Numbered from the stretch's first letter, positions 5,750-14,755 are shown. The stretch is DNA of 64,000 nt from a virus (IMGVR_UViG_3300042874_000086:1-64000); one strand, 5' to 3'. Program-made: numbers and translations. Notes: generated by a model from the letters alone, not told the origin.

Positions 5750-7007
5750 GTATATCTCCTAAAGAATCAGCGGTAAACTTATCCACCCGCTGCCAATTTG
5801 TAGCAAATCTTGGAAGAAATAAACTATAATTCCCTTTTTCATCCTTAATAAGGTCGTTGAATAACACCTCAGCAGGTAATCCAACACATTTACTGATATT
5901 ATCTGTAAACCAATCCCTATCTAAGTCGGTGCGTGGGTTTACATTAACCACTACCTTTTTATCAATACTTTCACAAGTAATTGAACCCACCTTACCTTTG
6001 TTTTTGCCCTCTCCATCAGTAAAACCAACAATAGTTAAGGTACAAGAACAAATTGCCTTTAGTTTACCCCAATTCTTACTTCGTTTCCATTCATAAGGAG
6101 TATTCGTCTTAATAATTACTCCCTCCCCACCATCTTTGCGTATATTTTCATAAAATTTCTTGATATCATCCTCGGTATCTGCCATGGTTTGCTCAACAGG
6201 TACAAAAGGGTACCCTAAAATTCCACTAATCCCAAGCACCTCGTGCGCTCTTTCAAAAGCTAATAATAATGATGTTTTACTTACCCACTCCTCTAAAGTT
6301 AAAAAGTCAAATACATGATATTCAATTTTATCATCAATCTCTTTCTTGTACCCAGATTTCATAAGGCTATTAATCTTACCCGAAGTTTTCTGTCGTAACT
6401 CTCCAGACATTAATAATTCCCCATCTAATACAAAATTGTCATTAGGAAACTCTATTAATATATCTTTAAGTTTCTTTAGGGGTATCGTATTCCCTGTTCT
6501 AGTAAGAAAAGTAATTATCCCATTCTTCTTTATAGTAATACAACGTATACCATCCAGCTTCTCTTGTACTAGTAAGGGCATAATTAAATCACCGGCAGGC
6601 TCCGCTAACATACAATCAAAAGTGGGGATTAAGTTTGGTATTATTTTATTAATAGATTTAGCAGCCATCCCAATACTCAAAGACTTAGTAAGGATACTTA
6701 TAAATACCTTCTGAGTCTGCTCTGGTACTTTTACTAAAAAAGTACTAACCATAAGGTGGTCTGCACTATTAACATTTTTGGAGGATAACACATTTAGTAT
6801 GTTTAAGAAACCATTAACCTCATCTTCTGCATAATTAATACTGCTGTTTACCGAGATTTTTTGTATTCCATAAGTTAGGTATGGGTTAAAGGCATGATAT
6901 AAAAGAGCCTGAAGGTCTTCGTTGTCTTTGTGGGTGGCTAAAATAAGCTCTTTTGCCTTATTCCCCGAGGTATTTTCTATCTTTTTGATAATTTCAATAG
7001 CTGTCAT
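5724..7007 (-). CDS. ATP-dependent DNA ligase
   Basis: Seals nicks during phage replication and repair. The nucleotidyltransferase motifs are clear: motif I EKLDG, the adenylated lysine near residue 149, motif III VFDFL with DGELL before it, motif IV EGVIIK near 297, and motif V KLKA. An OB-fold C-terminus follows (VGFTDGEGKNKGKVGSITC). The N-terminal 130 residues form the small helical domain of T4-type ligases. 427 aa is slightly shorter than T4 gp30. It is expressed with the nucleotide-metabolism genes and convergent with the 104-aa gene. Confidence 0.92.
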   Translation of the reverse strand: MTAIEIIKKIENTSGNKAKELILATHKDNEDLQALLYHAFNPYLTYGIQKISVNSSINYAEDEVNGFLNILNVLSSKNVNSADHLMVSTFLVKVPEQTQKVFISILTKSLSIGMAAKSINKIIPNLIPTFDCMLAEPAGDLIMPLLVQEKLDGIRCITIKKNGIITFLTRTGNTIPLKKLKDILIEFPNDNFVLDGELLMSGELRQKTSGKINSLMKSGYKKEIDDKIEYHVFDFLTLEEWVSKTSLLLAFERAHEVLGISGILGYPFVPVEQTMADTEDDIKKFYENIRKDGGEGVIIKTNTPYEWKRSKNWGKLKAICSCTLTIVGFTDGEGKNKGKVGSITCESIDKKVVVNVNPRTDLDRDWFTDNISKCVGLPAEVLFNDLIKDEKGNYSLFLPRFATNWQRVDKFTADSLGDILKEAVSTL

Positions 7008-7040
7008 GGTAGCTCCTTAGTGTTTAAGGAGCATTTTACA

Positions 7041-7304
7041 CTATAGTTTATTAAATTTAACTTTAACAGAGCTGGGATATGTAATAAAAGCAATAAGTAA
7101 ACCAGAGGCTGCTGAAATAAGACCCCCCAACCATAAATAAATACCCAACTTAAATCCCGCCCACAAAGAAGCACCTACGGTAATACCTAAACCACCCCAG
7201 CTGTATAAAAAATAACCAAAAGCAGACAGTACAGACACTATCATGGAGATACCTCCAGATAAAATAAGTAACCCCGCTACAAATAATATAGTAAATTTAA
7301 TCAT
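7041..7304 (-). CDS. Small polytopic membrane protein (87 aa)
   Basis: Three hydrophobic segments, roughly residues 3-30, 36-55 and 57-78, separated by glycine-rich turns and ending in basic VKVKFNKL. The ATG at 7304 is chosen because AAGGAG lies 9 nt upstream; an in-frame TTG at 7310 is too close to it. It overlaps the end of the dCMP deaminase gene by 8 bases, so translation is coupled. Role unknown; not close to the lysis genes. Confidence 0.7.
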   Translation of the reverse strand: MIKFTILFVAGLLILSGGISMIVSVLSAFGYFLYSWGGLGITVGASLWAGFKLGIYLWLGGLISAASGLLIAFITYPSSVKVKFNKL

Positions 7305-7728
7305 AATCAAAAACTCCTTCTAGTTGTTCTACACAAATACCAGCACCCACCAAATAATCAACCCCAGTAGGGTCCGTGTAGGTATCGTGGTAATAAACTG
7401 TAGTAATTCCGGATATCTCTATCAACTTAGCACACTGAATACAGGGTGAGGTTGTAATAAAAATAGAACACCCCTCGGTAGCTATACCCCTTTTAGCCGC
7501 ATTTCCTATTAGGTTAGCCTCGGCATGATGGACTATATCTTTGGTAACCCCCTCGTGTTCACAGCAATTATCCCTACCAGGAGAAGTACCATTATATCCA
7601 GATAAAAGTGGTCTATTGTCGGGGCTAACTAATAAAGCCCCTACCTTACGGCGTTTACAATGACTCAACTCCGTATAATTAAAAGCAGACTTCATATGAG
7701 CACGTTGAAATTTAGTTGCAATACCCAT
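7297..7728 (-). CDS. dCMP deaminase
   Basis: Deaminates dCMP to dUMP, the substrate of ThyX encoded just upstream. It shows the cytidine/deoxycytidylate deaminase zinc site: HAEAN (His and catalytic Glu) and SPCIQC (two Cys ligands), with the N-terminal CKRRKVGALLV strand. The 143-aa size is typical for phage dCMP deaminases. GGAGGA precedes the ATG, and the start overlaps the end of the GroES-like gene by 17 bases, so the two are translated in tandem. Confidence 0.92.
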   Translation of the reverse strand: MGIATKFQRAHMKSAFNYTELSHCKRRKVGALLVSPDNRPLLSGYNGTSPGRDNCCEHEGVTKDIVHHAEANLIGNAAKRGIATEGCSIFITTSPCIQCAKLIEISGITTVYYHDTYTDPTGVDYLVGAGICVEQLEGVFDYD

Positions 7729-7975
7729 AGATATCCTCCGACTTTAAAATATGGTACTCCGTATCAGCAAGCTTAATAATAGCACCGCTATATTTACCAA
7801 AAAATACGGTAGCTCCTACAGGGATACTAGTATCACTTTTAATTACTTTACCACTACTTGGTAACTCTTTGGTTTCCGTGGATTGTAAAATAATACCGGA
7901 CGAGGTTTCTTTCTCAACCTTAGTAGGCTCTACCAATAAATTGGTGTTGGTTGGAATAAACTCAGTTGCTTTCAT
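7712..7975 (-). CDS. GroES-like co-chaperonin
   Basis: 87 residues with GroES fold landmarks: P.NTNLLVEPTKVEKETSSGI in the first strand and mobile loop, then SSGKVIKS, IPVGATVFFGKYSG and a C-terminal YHILKSEDIYGY. The hydrophobic GII tripeptide of the mobile loop, which docks onto GroEL, is present. It is slightly shorter than host GroES (97 aa). As with T4 gp31, it may cap host GroEL to fold the phage capsid protein. It overlaps both neighbouring genes. Confidence 0.82.
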   Translation of the reverse strand: MKATEFIPTNTNLLVEPTKVEKETSSGIILQSTETKELPSSGKVIKSDTSIPVGATVFFGKYSGAIIKLADTEYHILKSEDIYGYCN

Positions 7976-8936
7976 TATTATCCATTTCTATAAGTTTAAG
8001 TTTAGCTTCTGCCAACCTACGAATTTCCCACTGTGCGTGGTTATCTAGGCGTAAATCGAAGAAGTTTTTAAGGCTGTGGTTGTCAAAACCAGACCAAACA
8101 AGTGTATACATAGCTTGAGGAATAATTCTCCTAGCCTCTTGGGGTAATACACCAGCAGCTATAGCAACATTATAATGATTTACACAAAGCGTTTCAAGAG
8201 TTTCCGTAGACAATTCATAGTGTTTTGAAACTTCCTCTGAAGAATCTTCGTAGTGAGATACAAAGTTTTTCATACGTTCCGAGTTGTAAAACTCAAAATC
8301 AACCTTTTTACCAGATACATAACGACGGCTCATCTCTTGCCAGTTAGCTTTTCGGTGTCGAATGTACTGGGCACGGGTATTTGTATCAATGTAGGATAAG
8401 AATACAGAATACTTCTCCAGCATCAACTCACATTCCGTCTCACTGTTGAAATACTTACGGATGTCCTCTACTTTTTTACCTTCAATAATATCAAATGCAG
8501 ATAGGGTAGCATGGTCTGAACATAAAGCACGGTAGTTAGTTAACAAATAATCACCAATAAACGTACCAAAGGTTAAAATATTAGGAAATTGACGGTCAGT
8601 ATCACTTTCTGTTACATAATTATAACAATTTAAGATATAATCTACACGTTCTTTACTTAGTAGTACTGGAATAAACTCAAAACTACTAGAAGGTAACCCC
8701 AAAGACTCCTGCTCAAGTCTATTAAACAATGTTTCACGACCCACCGCATTAGGGTTAGCATAACAAGCAGCCGCTACTAGGGTTACTGCCTCTACTCTAG
8801 ACTCCTCATTCATATTGGCTTTAGAGAAGTCAAAATAAGTTACCTCTGCAATATTATCTGCAAAAATATTAGACTCTGTCCCCCCTTTTATAACATACTT
8901 TAACTCTTTTTCTTTAATTTGTTGAAGATATTCCAT
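7962..8936 (-). CDS. thyX: Flavin-dependent thymidylate synthase
   Basis: Methylates dUMP to dTMP with FAD and methylenetetrahydrofolate. The ThyX signature RHR-X7-S is present as RHRKANWQEMS followed by RRY. The C-terminal QARRIIPQAMYT...NHSLKNFFDLR block supplies dUMP and FAD contacts. The ATG at 8936 is chosen because AAGGGG lies 7 nt upstream and it overlaps the previous stop codon as TGATG; the GTG six bases earlier is too close to the ribosome-binding site. The protein is 324 aa, longer than many bacterial ThyX. The neighbouring dCMP deaminase supplies dUMP. Confidence 0.92.
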   Translation of the reverse strand: MEYLQQIKEKELKYVIKGGTESNIFADNIAEVTYFDFSKANMNEESRVEAVTLVAAACYANPNAVGRETLFNRLEQESLGLPSSSFEFIPVLLSKERVDYILNCYNYVTESDTDRQFPNILTFGTFIGDYLLTNYRALCSDHATLSAFDIIEGKKVEDIRKYFNSETECELMLEKYSVFLSYIDTNTRAQYIRHRKANWQEMSRRYVSGKKVDFEFYNSERMKNFVSHYEDSSEEVSKHYELSTETLETLCVNHYNVAIAAGVLPQEARRIIPQAMYTLVWSGFDNHSLKNFFDLRLDNHAQWEIRRLAEAKLKLIEMDNNESN

Positions 8937-9181
8937 CAACACCCCTTTTTTATATTAACTGGTATGAGTTTTGACATACCTAAATCTTTATATCTTTTAA
9001 AAAATACAATAACATTTGACTCGTTAACCCACACTTTAGATAAAGTAACCAAAGAAGGGTCACTACAGTAAATAACTAAAGTATCATCTATGTAACTAGA
9101 CGCAACTTTAGTACACTCGCAAGTAGAATCTAAAGCTATTGTTAAGCACTCATTGCAGAGTACACATAGTTTTGCTATCAT
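8936..9181 (-). CDS. Hypothetical Cys-rich protein (81 aa)
   Basis: N-terminal CVLCNECLTIALDSTCECT has four or five Cys in CxxC-like arrangement, suggesting a small zinc site; the remainder is beta-rich (VWVNESNVIVFFKRYK). No family recognised. It overlaps its upstream neighbour (ATGA) and ThyX downstream (TGATG), so it belongs firmly in the operon. Confidence 0.7.
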   Translation of the reverse strand: MIAKLCVLCNECLTIALDSTCECTKVASSYIDDTLVIYCSDPSLVTLSKVWVNESNVIVFFKRYKDLGMSKLIPVNIKKGC

Positions 9182-9483
9182 GCAACCTTCAACTCTACGT
9201 CAAACACTTTTTGGAGTTTTTTTACAGTAAGGGAGTTAAGAAATGTCATAAACTCTGTATCTAGTTCTGTAATACGTTTAACCGCGGACTCTACGGAGGT
9301 CATGGCATTATTATATTTATCTGCATGTAGCAATTTTCGTAACTTAATTAAAGCTTGCGGGAGATTAGCATGGTACGTTACATCTTTAGCAATCTCAGTA
9401 CCTGCACTATTTTGTCCTAGCTTATATACCTTAAAATTAAGGTTATCTACTTTTTCTACGACGTAATTCTCATAAATTAACAT
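9178..9483 (-). CDS. Hypothetical protein (101 aa)
   Basis: Starts MLIYENYVVEKVDNLNFKVYK, then a strand-helix pattern with LPQALIKLRKLLHADKYNNA and a C-terminal helix. The N-terminal strands plus LPQAL..L.. helix resemble small phage proteins of the DUF5405 type, a weak likeness only. No catalytic residues are evident. Confidence 0.65.
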   Translation of the reverse strand: MLIYENYVVEKVDNLNFKVYKLGQNSAGTEIAKDVTYHANLPQALIKLRKLLHADKYNNAMTSVESAVKRITELDTEFMTFLNSLTVKKLQKVFDVELKVA

Positions 9484-9527
9484 GGTGTATCCTATTTTTG
9501 TAATAACTAATTATATTTAGGTAATGC

Positions 9528-9926
9528 TTAAGATACGCTTACACGGTCTTTATTATGAAGTAATCTGTGACAGTTTGCACAAAGTAACATGCACTTCTCA
9601 ACTTCTTGCATGAATATATGAGGAGAGCGATTACTATTTTTAGATAGGCCGAAAGATTTTAGTTGGGGATTAATATGATGAAAGTCAAATACAACTGAGT
9701 TGGTGCCATCATATTGTAGACCACAATGGTTACATTTACCCCCTAAGTGGAGTATAGCATTATGAGTATTTTCTTTTCTTTTAGTTTTTTGGGAAGAACT
9801 CCTACATTTTCTACAGTAGGGGGAATGGTCTATACGTCCGTTGGGTTGTTTAGTAAAACAGCTTAGAGGGAGTTCCTCTAAACACTTTTTACAGACTTTA
9901 GTACTCACCCTTGACAACTCACACAT
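9528..9926 (-). CDS. HNH endonuclease (free-standing, homing-type)
   Basis: N-terminal zinc ribbon (CKKCLEELP...YCRKC) followed by an HNH nuclease core: CNHCG, FDFHHI, and CANCHRLLHN. This architecture is typical of mobile phage HNH endonucleases. It starts within the last 22 bases of nrdA in another frame and lies directly downstream of that intein-containing gene, a common homing-endonuclease position. It might cut intron- or intein-free nrdA alleles or simply be inserted here. Confidence 0.88.
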   Translation of the reverse strand: MCELSRVSTKVCKKCLEELPLSCFTKQPNGRIDHSPYCRKCRSSSQKTKRKENTHNAILHLGGKCNHCGLQYDGTNSVVFDFHHINPQLKSFGLSKNSNRSPHIFMQEVEKCMLLCANCHRLLHNKDRVSVS

Positions 9927-12625
9927 TCTGACTTATCAATCTTATGCTTCATGGCCTTATTCTGGGATTGTATATAGTACAGCCCATGAATCCACTCATC
10001 TTTAAAGGCTATATCATGAATCCTAGCAATTTCTTCTTCGGTCTCATCTGCAGTAAAGAATAGATTTACTGATTGTCCTTGGTCGACGTTAGGCTGACGG
10101 TGAGAAGCCATTAGCAGGATAGACTCTTGGGGTATTTCAAAGGCAGTCCTAAATATATCTCGCTCGTGTTGAGTAAGCCATCCCTCCCCCTGAACAGACC
10201 CTTGGTCATCTGCTATACGCTTCATAACCTCCTCTGTGTATACCCCACGCTCTTTCATAATGTCTAACAGCACTGGGTTAATTCTATAAACAGTGCCCCC
10301 AGCGGTATCTTGCTCATACACATTAGCGAATACTGGCTGTATTCCCTCACTAACTCCCCACTGGATTACTGATGTGGACTTAGTGGGGGGTAGTGCAAGT
10401 CTATGAGAACAGCGTTCCCCAGTTCCTACCATCCATTCAGGCTCTCCCAACTCTCTTGCAAGTAACCTTGACGCTTCTAAAGTTTGCTCATTTAGCATTT
10501 TGAAAAGCGATTGATTAAACATAATAGATTGTAAATCACCAAACACCCAAGACTTCGTTTGGTAATAGGTAGATTGACCAAGAACTCCCAATCCTTGTGC
10601 ACGGGACTTCTCAGTAAATGCAATAACTCTTTCAAAACCACTTTCTTGTTTTGCTTTAATCAACATATCTGAAATTACTGCGTCTAAAAAGATAGTAGCA
10701 ATCTGTGGTGTTTTAGTACCAACCCACTCATCGTATTTTGCAATATTTAGAGAGGATAACACGCAAGTAAATGAATGATTTTCATCAGACATTAAAGCAA
10801 TCTCTGAACAGTTTCCAGTAAGTACTCCATTAAACATTAATTTATTAACTAAAGGCTCTGTGCCACAATAAGTAGGGGCTGATTTTCCCTCATCCTCAAC
10901 AGACACTACTTGTACAAACTGTCGAGCCTGTCTTTGGTACTCTCTCCTAGTTGGGACAACCCTTGATGTCTGCAACCCTAAGTCTAACAAAGTATTCAAC
11001 TCTGACCCAGCAATTAATAATCTATAAGTTTGTTTTGTCCAATACTGTTTATACTCCCCAGTACCATTATTTGTAGGTAACCAACTATATCCTGCGTCAG
11101 CTCCTTTCGATATAGTACTATGTACCCCCAACTCTTGTAGGAGAAGTAGAACTTCTTTAAGGAATGATAATTCAATACTGGCTACTTGAATACTCTCTGT
11201 TCCATTATTATTAGTCAAAGTACCATCTGCGTCTAAGTACCCAGATACCCATAGCAACCTATCCTCTACACAAAAGCTACTATTAGGGACAAAAAACTTA
11301 TCTTCTAGTATACCCGCAGGGTATTGTAGGTTTAGTATCCTGCCTTCTTTTGAGTAGCTTACGGAGTAAAACCCAGTAAATCTAGATACTAGTGTTTGTT
11401 TGTTATCGTGTAGTGATATCCTTGGTTTATTAGACTTTTTATATACTGTACCATCCCCCGAGTGAAACCCATTTACGTACGCAAGGGGTAACCTACTATT
11501 ACCATGAGTTATAGGCTCTAAAGAGAATTTAATTAGCTTGTCCCCAGGTACCAAGTCAATCGTACGTTTTTCTACCTGTTTACTATAACCGTCCATTATA
11601 TACCACTTATGGTAAGGGGTAGCCTCAATAGTAGTATAGTTACCCAAAGTAACTTTAATAACAGCCTGACATTCTGATGTTTTAAATAAATCAGTTAAAG
11701 ACCACTCTTTTCCATTCCAACACTCCAAAGACTCCCCAACCACTTGTTCAATATTTATATACCCATAGTTTTTTGTAAGAACTTTGGTATCTCCAGTTAC
11801 ACATAAGTTTGAGTGGCGTACTTTAAACCCCCTGTCTTTATACACTTTAGGTGCGTGTCTATTAACCTTATCTAAAAAGAAGAAGTAACCCTTACCTTTA
11901 GTTGCCTTAGTCTTTAACATACGCTCCCAAAGATAGTCAGCGTGGTCTGGGTCTCTATCAAATAAAGTCTCAAACTCATCCGTGATATTCCAACCAATAT
12001 TCCAACCCATATCATCAGCCACTAACTGGTCTACAAGCTCATCAAAGTCATCGTGTAGGGGGTTTAGGTACATACCACAACTTCCTCTACGTGAATTTCC
12101 TTGTGATACGTCCTCCATATCTCTTACTACCCCAGAAGCAAACTGCATGATACCATTTGCAGTCCCCCCTTTTGAAATAGGTGTCCCACGGGAGCGGATA
12201 GGGTCTAAACAAGTAGAGGTTCCGTAACCACGTTGAGTTAGCTGTGCCATCTCTTTTCTAGCTGTATAAAAAGACTCAATAGAGTCTCCAACGTAAGTAC
12301 CAGAGCAACTAATAGGATGTCCTCGGTTATTCCCCATATTTGTTAATACAGGAGTGGAGGGAGATAACCAACCATTCCACATCTCAGTAAAGAAACACTC
12401 CTCCCAACTACTATAACCAAAATCAGAGGGTATATTAAAGGTAGTTAACCCAGCCGCCCTTTTAGCAATACGTGTGTACATATCCTTAGGGGTTTCGGCT
12501 GTATCCAAGTAACTTTGATTAACCAGCATTTGGTAACCAGCTGTAGTCAGCCACTGGGGAGCTAATCCATCTTGTTGTAGTTGTTTTCTTTTATGAGATA
12601 ATCTCTCGTATTTTGTTTTACCCAT
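9905..12625 (-). CDS. nrdA: Ribonucleotide reductase class I alpha subunit with intein
   Basis: Reduces ribonucleotides to deoxyribonucleotides with NrdB. The ATG at 12625 is preferred: AGGAG lies 7 nt upstream and it overlaps the nrdB stop as TAATG. The precursor is 906 aa; residues 275-605 are an intein, leaving a 575-aa mature enzyme without the N-terminal ATP cone of E. coli NrdA. Active-site Cys are visible: C107 (ISCSG), the thiyl-radical Cys in NL-C-SE (C606, first residue after the intein) and C621 (TCVLSSLN). The C-terminal CVSCQG supplies the reducing dithiol. The C-terminus overlaps the HNH gene. Confidence 0.93.
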   Translation of the reverse strand: MGKTKYERLSHKRKQLQQDGLAPQWLTTAGYQMLVNQSYLDTAETPKDMYTRIAKRAAGLTTFNIPSDFGYSSWEECFFTEMWNGWLSPSTPVLTNMGNNRGHPISCSGTYVGDSIESFYTARKEMAQLTQRGYGTSTCLDPIRSRGTPISKGGTANGIMQFASGVVRDMEDVSQGNSRRGSCGMYLNPLHDDFDELVDQLVADDMGWNIGWNITDEFETLFDRDPDHADYLWERMLKTKATKGKGYFFFLDKVNRHAPKVYKDRGFKVRHSNLCVTGDTKVLTKNYGYINIEQVVGESLECWNGKEWSLTDLFKTSECQAVIKVTLGNYTTIEATPYHKWYIMDGYSKQVEKRTIDLVPGDKLIKFSLEPITHGNSRLPLAYVNGFHSGDGTVYKKSNKPRISLHDNKQTLVSRFTGFYSVSYSKEGRILNLQYPAGILEDKFFVPNSSFCVEDRLLWVSGYLDADGTLTNNNGTESIQVASIELSFLKEVLLLLQELGVHSTISKGADAGYSWLPTNNGTGEYKQYWTKQTYRLLIAGSELNTLLDLGLQTSRVVPTRREYQRQARQFVQVVSVEDEGKSAPTYCGTEPLVNKLMFNGVLTGNCSEIALMSDENHSFTCVLSSLNIAKYDEWVGTKTPQIATIFLDAVISDMLIKAKQESGFERVIAFTEKSRAQGLGVLGQSTYYQTKSWVFGDLQSIMFNQSLFKMLNEQTLEASRLLARELGEPEWMVGTGERCSHRLALPPTKSTSVIQWGVSEGIQPVFANVYEQDTAGGTVYRINPVLLDIMKERGVYTEEVMKRIADDQGSVQGEGWLTQHERDIFRTAFEIPQESILLMASHRQPNVDQGQSVNLFFTADETEEEIARIHDIAFKDEWIHGLYYIQSQNKAMKHKIDKSECVSCQG
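10811..11803 (-). mobile_element. Intein with LAGLIDADG-type homing endonuclease in nrdA
   Basis: 331 codons inserted immediately before the thiyl-radical cysteine codon. Block A starts CVTGDTKVLT; a splicing block B appears as TIEATPYHKW (T..H). Two dodecapeptide motifs, YVNGFHSGDGT and WVSGYLDADGT, show an intact LAGLIDADG nuclease domain. The C-terminal junction reads VLTGN then C, so Asn and the +1 Cys are present. The usual penultimate His is Gly, an atypical but tolerated state in some inteins. The exteins join as SNL-CSEIAL, matching the conserved NLCxE motif. Confidence 0.92.
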
Positions 12626-13629
12626 TATTTTACTCCTAGGAAAGGTTTTCTTGAAAATCCATCTAAAGACCACCCACGGCGATACTGGTTAGTACCACTA
12701 GCAAAAAAGTCATGTACTTTAATGGAGTTGGCTCCTTTATAGAACCAATCAGCTATTGGATTTTCTTTTATTTCATATAAAGGCTCCATACCAAGGTCAG
12801 ATAGAACTTGGTTAGCCCTAGACCTAATGAAATTTTTCAACTGAGAAGCAGTTATATCATTAATAGCTGCTTCCCCTGGGAATCCATAGTCAATTACGGA
12901 GTCTTCGTGGGCTACAATCTTCTCTGTTAATTTTCTTACTGCTTTTTCGTGCTCCACTAGGGGGAAACTTCCATATACTGTTGGGTACTCTTCAATATAA
13001 ACATTGTGTAAGTAAGTAGCGAAAACACCATGAATAACTTCATCATTTACTACATAGTCTACACCAGTTAGTGTATTAGGAATCATTTTATGACCATTAG
13101 CTTTAAAAGATTTCAACATAGCAAAATTACTAAATAAGAGTACTTGCTCAATTAAAGCTACGGTAGCTAAAGATAAAGGCTTATCCTTGTCCAAGTTACT
13201 CGTAATTTTGTTTAGGAAGTCTAACTTCTCTTTAAGAACTAATATAGTTTGTTGGTTTTTAGCAGTATCTTCTGGGTCTATATTAAGTACATCCGACATC
13301 TTTTGATAAAAGAAAGCGTGTACAGACTTTTCCATAGCAGCTATTTGTGTGCAAGCCCCGTCAATCTCTGAGTGAGGAAACCAGTTAGCTATACTACTCC
13401 ACACATCTCCTACTTTTTGTTCAATTTCTACAAACAACTGCAGAGTAAGTGTGATTAAGTGATAAGACTCTCTAGACATATTATGACGGTAGTCTTGTAT
13501 ATCATTCTCTACTTTAATTTCTTGAGCAAACCAGTTTATATCCTGTTGTTGTTCCATTAATTCTTTAGCAAATGGGTACAAATATAAACCGAACATACTA
13601 TTTGGAGTCTCTATAGGTAATTTAACCAT
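12625..13629 (-). CDS. nrdB: Ribonucleotide reductase class I beta subunit
   Basis: Radical-generating partner of NrdA. Ferritin-like helices carry carboxylate/His metal ligands: E in WFAQEIKVENDIQDYRH, EKSVHAFFY (Glu/His plus the candidate radical Tyr), and EVIHGVFATYLH. 334 aa fits the family. The stop codon overlaps the nrdA start (TAATG), as expected for equimolar subunits. The spacing in E-KS-V-H differs by one from the usual ExxH, so the exact metal ligands need a structural model. Confidence 0.9.
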   Translation of the reverse strand: MVKLPIETPNSMFGLYLYPFAKELMEQQQDINWFAQEIKVENDIQDYRHNMSRESYHLITLTLQLFVEIEQKVGDVWSSIANWFPHSEIDGACTQIAAMEKSVHAFFYQKMSDVLNIDPEDTAKNQQTILVLKEKLDFLNKITSNLDKDKPLSLATVALIEQVLLFSNFAMLKSFKANGHKMIPNTLTGVDYVVNDEVIHGVFATYLHNVYIEEYPTVYGSFPLVEHEKAVRKLTEKIVAHEDSVIDYGFPGEAAINDITASQLKNFIRSRANQVLSDLGMEPLYEIKENPIADWFYKGANSIKVHDFFASGTNQYRRGWSLDGFSRKPFLGVK

Positions 13630-13677
13630 GTAATTAATCCTTATATTTTTATAATTATACAGTAAATAACCTTAATA

Positions 13678-13977
13678 CTACTTAAGTAAGGACTGTAGTA
13701 TTCCCTGTGTTATGTTATTGCTTGGTACCTTAAAAGTTGAAGTATCAAAGGCTTCAGGTTGGTAGGTTATATTATATATAAAAGTAGTCGCTGACTCCAT
13801 ATCAGGGAAGGTATCATCTATACATAAGATAGGCACTAATGAAGAGTCTCGTAAGATAATGGAGGTAACACTATTATCGTTATCTAAACTGAAATCCCAA
13901 CTTAAATTTTTATTAAAAACTAATGTTTTTACGTATAAAAACATTTCAGAATTATTCATTTTGTTCTTCCCATCCAT
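13678..13977 (-). CDS. Hypothetical protein (99 aa)
   Basis: Acidic, mixed alpha/beta, with MFLYVKTLVFNKNLSWDFSLD near the start and FIYNITYQPEAFDT later. No recognised domain. It overlaps the previous gene's end by 22 bases, consistent with coupled translation within the operon leading to nrdBA. Confidence 0.65.
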   Translation of the reverse strand: MDGKNKMNNSEMFLYVKTLVFNKNLSWDFSLDNDNSVTSIILRDSSLVPILCIDDTFPDMESATTFIYNITYQPEAFDTSTFKVPSNNITQGILQSLLK

Positions 13978-14198
13978 GAGGTTTTTCTCTCGGCTAACTT
14001 AATAAAATAGTTAGTAGAACCACCAAACCTATCTGTAATAAGCTCCTTAGAACACTCTACGTAAGTTCGTAGTTGTAAAATGTTATAAATAGCTTTATCG
14101 GTAAGTCCATAAGAATCCGAGAGGGTTGATTGAGAGCTACCAGAAAGGTAGTCTAAAATGATATTAGTAATATCTTTACATAGTAGCTCTCGTTTCAT
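13956..14198 (-). CDS. Small helix-turn-helix protein (80 aa)
   Basis: Residues 8-40 read as a helix-turn-helix: ITNIILDYLSGSSQSTLSDS, then YGLTDKAIYNILQLRTYV. The pattern (G.SQ..L...YGL....I..IL..RTY) fits small phage DNA-binding proteins of unknown target. Basic C-terminus (ERKTSWMGRTK). It is a candidate for binding the repeated palindromes or controlling the nrd operon, but nothing in the sequence shows its target. Confidence 0.65.
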   Translation of the reverse strand: MKRELLCKDITNIILDYLSGSSQSTLSDSYGLTDKAIYNILQLRTYVECSKELITDRFGGSTNYFIKLAERKTSWMGRTK

Positions 14199-14201
14199 TA
14201 T

Positions 14202-14732
14202 TTATCTTTGAATGTCATCTGTAAAGTTATCAAGAAGCGCTTGTAGCTCTACCTCTGGTCCTACAAAACCTTCTGGTTTTTTTACTTTACCGTTCTCGTC
14301 CAAATCGTTACCTTTTTCATAGTTCTTTTTAGTAACTACCTCAAGTCCCTTAATAATTAAATCTGGAATTCCTTCCATACTACTAATGGGAAGTGCTTGT
14401 ACCAAATACTTAGAAAATACAATATACATATCAACAAAGTGTGATGAATATTTATTCATGAAAGCTAACATATCATCAGAGTCGTCGGCATGCTGCATCC
14501 ACTTTGTGTAAGTACCACATAATACAAAGGCATAGTCACATACGGCGTCTAACATATCAACCGCTGAGGTAGCTGATAAAAATTCATGGTACTCTTCTAT
14601 CAACATGTCCTGTTCTAGGTCTTTACTAAAATGCAAGTTGTTTCTGTCTAGATTCCACTGACGAATTTGTGGGTAAAACTGTAAAACAATAGCATCAACT
14701 AGTTGGTTTTTTTCCAAGATTGGTAACAACAT
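14202..14732 (-). CDS. MazG-like nucleotide pyrophosphohydrolase
   Basis: All-alpha NTP-PPase pattern: EEYHEFL (ExxxE metal-binding helix) followed about 20 residues later by DMLDAVCDYAFV (DxxxD). These families hydrolyse NTPs or dNTPs to monophosphates; a phage copy may adjust dNTP pools or (p)ppGpp signalling. It is the first gene after a perfect sigma70 promoter (14756-14784), so it probably leads the transcript covering the nrd genes. Confidence 0.75.
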   Translation of the reverse strand: MLLPILEKNQLVDAIVLQFYPQIRQWNLDRNNLHFSKDLEQDMLIEEYHEFLSATSAVDMLDAVCDYAFVLCGTYTKWMQHADDSDDMLAFMNKYSSHFVDMYIVFSKYLVQALPISSMEGIPDLIIKGLEVVTKKNYEKGNDLDENGKVKKPEGFVGPEVELQALLDNFTDDIQR

Positions 14733-14755
14733 ATCATCTCCTTCTTTTTCTTGTT

